Assembly (NCBI GenBank): GCA_019055375.1
Contig: JAHQIW010003950.1
Coordinates: forward strand, 124,001 to 188,000
Source of the DNA: Parelaphostrongylus tenuis
Lineage: Eukaryota; Nematoda; Chromadorea; Rhabditida; Metastrongylidae
Reading direction: 5' to 3'
Length of the DNA: 64,000 nt
Shown: piece by piece, positions 60,405 to 64,000 of the stretch
How positions within the stretch are numbered: position 1 is the first letter of the stretch
Layout of the letters: each line of letters starts with the position of its first letter
Position numbers and translations under genes: made by a program
Notes under the pieces: model-generated
Told to the model about the DNA's origin: nothing
Databases searched by the model: none
The model's input: only the letters and a program-made list of their open reading frames with translations

Positions 60405-60640
60405 ATGCTAAATTAGTATATCCAAGAATGATAGTAATATGCAGAACTTTTGATGTCAGATCTGTTTAACCCGCGTTCATCCAATTCGGAGGCGCGTGTT
60501 ATCACTACACCGTCGATTCATAACAGGCGGTGGCTTCAACGGTGTACTGGTAGCACTCGCCCCAGTTACCAAAGAAATGCGGGTTAATTCCCACCTGCGA
60601 ACGAAAATTTGGCTAATCACTCCGTATCCTTGAAATAGAA
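60405..60640. repeat. Head-to-head tRNA-like pair, family F
   Basis: AGAATGATAGTAATATGCAG with TCTGTTTAACCCGCG on the left; ACGGTGTACTGGTAGCACTC with GCGGGTTAATTCCCACCTG and GGCTAATCACTCCGTATCCT on the right. It begins about 110 bp after the GBA2 stop codon. I see no gene in 60640-62590. Confidence 0.6.
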
Positions 60641-62589
60641 CTGACTATCTCTGTTCATTTCCTTCATCTTCACAATTTTCGTTCGTTGAAATTGCCTCGT
60701 TGCATTTGAGGACATTGCCAAAATCTAGAGAAAAAGTCATTGAACACTCGGGTCATTTTAGATGAGCAATTGCTAGCAGAAAGGCTTAGAAGGAGTTGAG
60801 CTTGTAACGCACTAGAGAGTGACTTTTGCAATTGCATTTTAAGTTTGTCCCGTTCTTTATGCTAGAGAAAAATGTCTTCAATCACAATACTTTAGCTTTT
60901 ATTTACTGCCTATTCATTCACAAGGGAGGGTACAATGTATTACGTTGTCTTCAAATGGGTTACAGTGATTACCACATTTTTTTCATTTTCCCAGATCCTT
61001 TTATAGTGTCAGGAATGAATTTACGAGCATTTTTATAGGTTGAACTCAAAAGTTCATCCGTATTACGTGTGATCTATTTTGCTCATTGATTAACTCGTCT
61101 GGGCATTAGTGAATTTTTCACTATCTGTTTCGCTTCATGAAGGGTGCTTGTGGATGGTGTTCCTTCCGCTTAACGACCGTACACTTTTCAACCATGATAA
61201 ACCTTGTTTTCTTGTAGGTTTGGTGGGAAAGTAGCCAAAAAAAACTAATGAAGCCCTGTCGGGACGAGGACTATGTAGATGCGCTAATAGCTAGTCCAGG
61301 AGCAAACGGGCTTATCATTTGCTTCCTTTACCAGTTAATTGATTACAGGCTGTTGACCAGGATGACTGTTGATGGGGCATAACAGAGGCAAGTGTGCTAT
61401 TCCACGAAATCCAGCCAGTCATAAGATCCCTATTGGTCTTTCCGAGCTCCCTAATTGGTACTTTGGAACGAACCATGTTTTCCTTATGGTCAAATTATTC
61501 ACAAATCATATCCTAGATGGAGAAGGTACATCGATTGTTATAATAGATAGATAATGTCATTATTGAGCTTCCACATTGTGCCTTTCAGAACTCTTTTTCG
61601 GTGAGCGATTCAGTTTCCATCGTAAGATTATCCCTTGATAATTGTAATAGTTCACAGTTTTCAAATCATCACTCTTTCATTTGCCAATTGCGATATATTA
61701 GAAGCAATATAGCAGTAATTAACCATCATTGCCATCCAGTACATTTTTTTAGAATTACTTGCTCCAATTCTTAGGGTTTTCTTACCCGACTTATCGTTAA
61801 GTATACTTGTGTACGCTGGTCGTATCCGAATCCTCTTCTCTCGGACTTGGTTATGTGGATCTATTTTACTAGATATGATTGACAAAGAACTTCTTACTTC
61901 TATTTTGGACCATTTAGTTTTTTTTATGTAACGATATATACACATACAAATCCAGTAACTATGGGACTAATAACTAATATTGTATGGAAATGTGAAAGGC
62001 TTCTAGGAATGAATGCTTTTGAAGCTCAGGGTGATTTATGGTCGGTTTTCCACGACGAACTTTACACTGTTTATAACGCTATTTTGCAGATAAAAAGCTT
62101 TGATTATCATATTAAATGACCAAGTTAATAATCCAAGGAATAGATGTTGTCAGTGTAACTTTCATTTCGTCGATTTTGTTCGTATCTTTGTCATTTTTTG
62201 ACTTTCTTTTGCTCTTTTGCTTAGGTGTATCTTCGGTGGAGTTGAGTGATTAGTTTCACTTTGTATGAGCTAATTTAGTAAGCTAATGGACTTTGTTTTG
62301 CATTGCCAGTAATTGTTCAATTCTCTCAAGAGTTTATTAGCAACATTCTTATTTATTTCTTGCCATGATCGACCGTTTCATTTAGTACATGCTCAATATG
62401 TGTGTTGCAAGTCTTCGTACTTTGTGTTCAGGTTCTACGCATATGATCATGAATATTATTATTGCTTTTGGCTTGATTCCTTGTCAGCATCGTTCAGACG
62501 GTCTTTACTGGAAGATTTTGCTAGTATGAAAGAGTTGATGTTCGCCATTAATTTGAGTCTGAAGTTGATTTTGCAGATACTGTTGATAG

Positions 62590-62945
62590 TTCGTTTCGAG
62601 TGTTCTTTTATGGCCACGCTCAAAATTTAACATATTTCGTAAGTATTTTGTTTTAAAAATAATAATTATTCAGATATGATGAATTTTGAGCGTGGTCTTG
62701 AAGAACACTCGAAACGAACGAAATGACATTTCAAAATACCGGCCAAGAGCAATTGAGTGTAAAACACTGCCGATCTAGTGATTTATTACACTTGACGGCA
62801 CGTGTAAACTGCGTCGTCGCTTACTCTATGACGAGGCTGCTAAGGCCGAAACACGTGTATTGGGTTGTACAAGTGCCCATAAAAGACTACATGTTGGCTC
62901 AAGAAATAATTATTAGATATACTGCTGATAGTTTTAGAGAACCGT
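62590..62945. repeat. Hammerhead-family element, subfamily 1, ribozyme 5' strand damaged
   Basis: TTTCGAGTGTTCTTTTATGG and TTGAGCGTGGTCTTGAAGAA meet as an inverted pair (62597-62710). At 62827-62866 the plus strand reads UAUGACGA, GGCU-GCUAA-GGCC, GAAACACGUGUAUUGGG. The first core C is A and the 5' strand of stem I is lost. Confidence 0.6.
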
Positions 62946-63087
62946 AATTCAATGAACAAGGTGTTGAAGAGGTATAGGCCTACAAAAGGATTCTATTTAC
63001 TTAAGAGCAAGTACGATTCTTCGAAATTGTCTAGTTGTCTTTGAGGTCCTCTAGAGTCCAAACTTCCAGAATAAATGAAAACGATAT

Positions 63088-63973
63088 TCAATTGCCTAAG
63101 ATTTGAGGACGGGTTTTGACACTAAGAACATCGACAACGCATCTTGACACATCATTTTCTAATGAACAGAATACCGATCGTTCAATGCTTTCACCTGAAA
63201 ACGAGTCATGAAATAAAAGTGAAGAATGTATGTTTGGCAGGCTGAAAAAAATCAGAATTTCAGCATAATAGGATGAAAGAATTCGTATTTCATTGCAGAA
63301 GAAAAGCTGATAGCGGGCGTACTTTTTGTACGATATCAATACAAGTCAGCTCAAGTCGGGTTCAACGCATTAAATGTTGGATTTTTGTGGGGTCTTCGCT
63401 AGGATTTTTGGTTAGTCGTTGAAAAACTTTGAACTGAGGGCGTCGAAAACTCCAGTTGTCTTGAATTCCACGAAATCTCGATTAACAACACTGGATCTCT
63501 TGCATATTTTCTACATTTACAGTACACAAAGACAATTTTTTTCGGGTGAGCTTACAAGTTAGACTGTACGGACGCTTGGTAGTGAAGTGATCTTTGTGCC
63601 GTAGAACAAAGGCCAATGCTAATAAGACATGTAGGTGGGTCATGTCGGGCCACACGAGTTGATCTCAATTTGTCTCCTTTGAGACAAAAATTAGACATTA
63701 GTTGAATGCGGTAGGCACGCGCAACTGAGTCTTAGAGTCAAAGAGTTAGACAATATGGTCGGAAGATTCTGTGTAATATAGAGTGATCACCTATCCTTTA
63801 TATTTTGTACGTTTAAATTACTTCTAGTATAACGTGACTAGTAGGAAATCGGGAATTTTGTTGAGTTCAAAAATATGGGAACTTACAGTATGCTATCAGT
63901 TCGGTTTCGCTTGTCCTTTCTCACGACACGCTTCTGCTCCACAAAAACTCCCGCTGAACTACGAATGACACAA
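63088..63973 (-). CDS. Probable exons of a minus-strand gene entering from the right edge (partial)
   Basis: 63973-63887 is bounded by TTTTAACAG and GTAAGT and reads openly (CVIRSSAGVFVEQKRVVRKD...). 63618-63556 continues in phase (IGLCSTAQRSLHYQASV) with TTATTAG and GTAAGC borders. 63194-63088 has a strong TTTTCAG and reads ESIERSVFCSLENDVSRCVV... to a TGA, but is out of phase with the previous piece, so an exon is missing or this end belongs elsewhere. No family recognised. Treat as candidate exons only. Confidence 0.35.
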
Positions 63974-64000
63974 CTGTTAAAAGATAAGATCGCTGGTGTC

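Overview
The window is eukaryotic and looks like a rhabditid nematode of the strongylid (hookworm-like) group. Genes are split into many small exons by introns with worm-type TTTTCAG acceptors. The proteins are closest in character to Caenorhabditis homologues. A mariner remnant is present, and introns and intergenic DNA are packed with short palindromic and tRNA-derived repeats. The species call is inference. No bacterial, plasmid or phage features were seen.

Layout. 1-107: last exon of an unidentified plus-strand gene. 108-9390: repeats only. 9391-22947 (+): 24-exon gene for the gamma-adaptin large subunit of the AP-1 clathrin adaptor (apg-1). 22948-35400: about 12.5 kb of repeat-rich intergenic DNA. 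35514-60294 (+): 20-exon gene for a GBA2-type non-lysosomal glucosylceramidase. Its 10.2-kb intron 4 contains two minus-strand genes, an unrecognised disordered protein (46173-43530) and an Spt3-like histone-fold protein (43336-38895). These two lie 193 bp apart and look like a nested antisense operon. 60295-64000: repeats plus probable minus-strand exons of a gene entering from the right.

The protein genes have unrelated roles: vesicle coat (AP-1), transcription co-activation (Spt3/SAGA) and glycolipid turnover (GBA2). Joining my exon models gives open frames of 858, 494, 734 and 901 residues. The AP-1 model needs three 1-base homopolymer corrections and tolerance of one broken splice acceptor. 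The GBA2 model needs one correction. This pattern points to assembly errors rather than pseudogenes.

The most notable signal is a dispersed set of self-cleaving hammerhead ribozyme motifs inside palindromic MITE-like repeats. Four have an intact catalytic core and are exactly 43 nt long: minus 7316-7358, plus 27102-27144, plus 29870-29912 and plus 53540-53582. One has a single change next to the core (plus 7559-7601), and about nine decayed relatives are present. Stem I and stem II differ between copies by paired changes, which supports a conserved RNA fold. One element (7209-7658) carries a ribozyme on each strand, sits inside another repeat and is flanked by a 12-bp target duplication. Other families are a tRNA-derived SINE with target duplications, tRNA-like units often arranged as head-to-head palindromes, and at least five other palindromic families.
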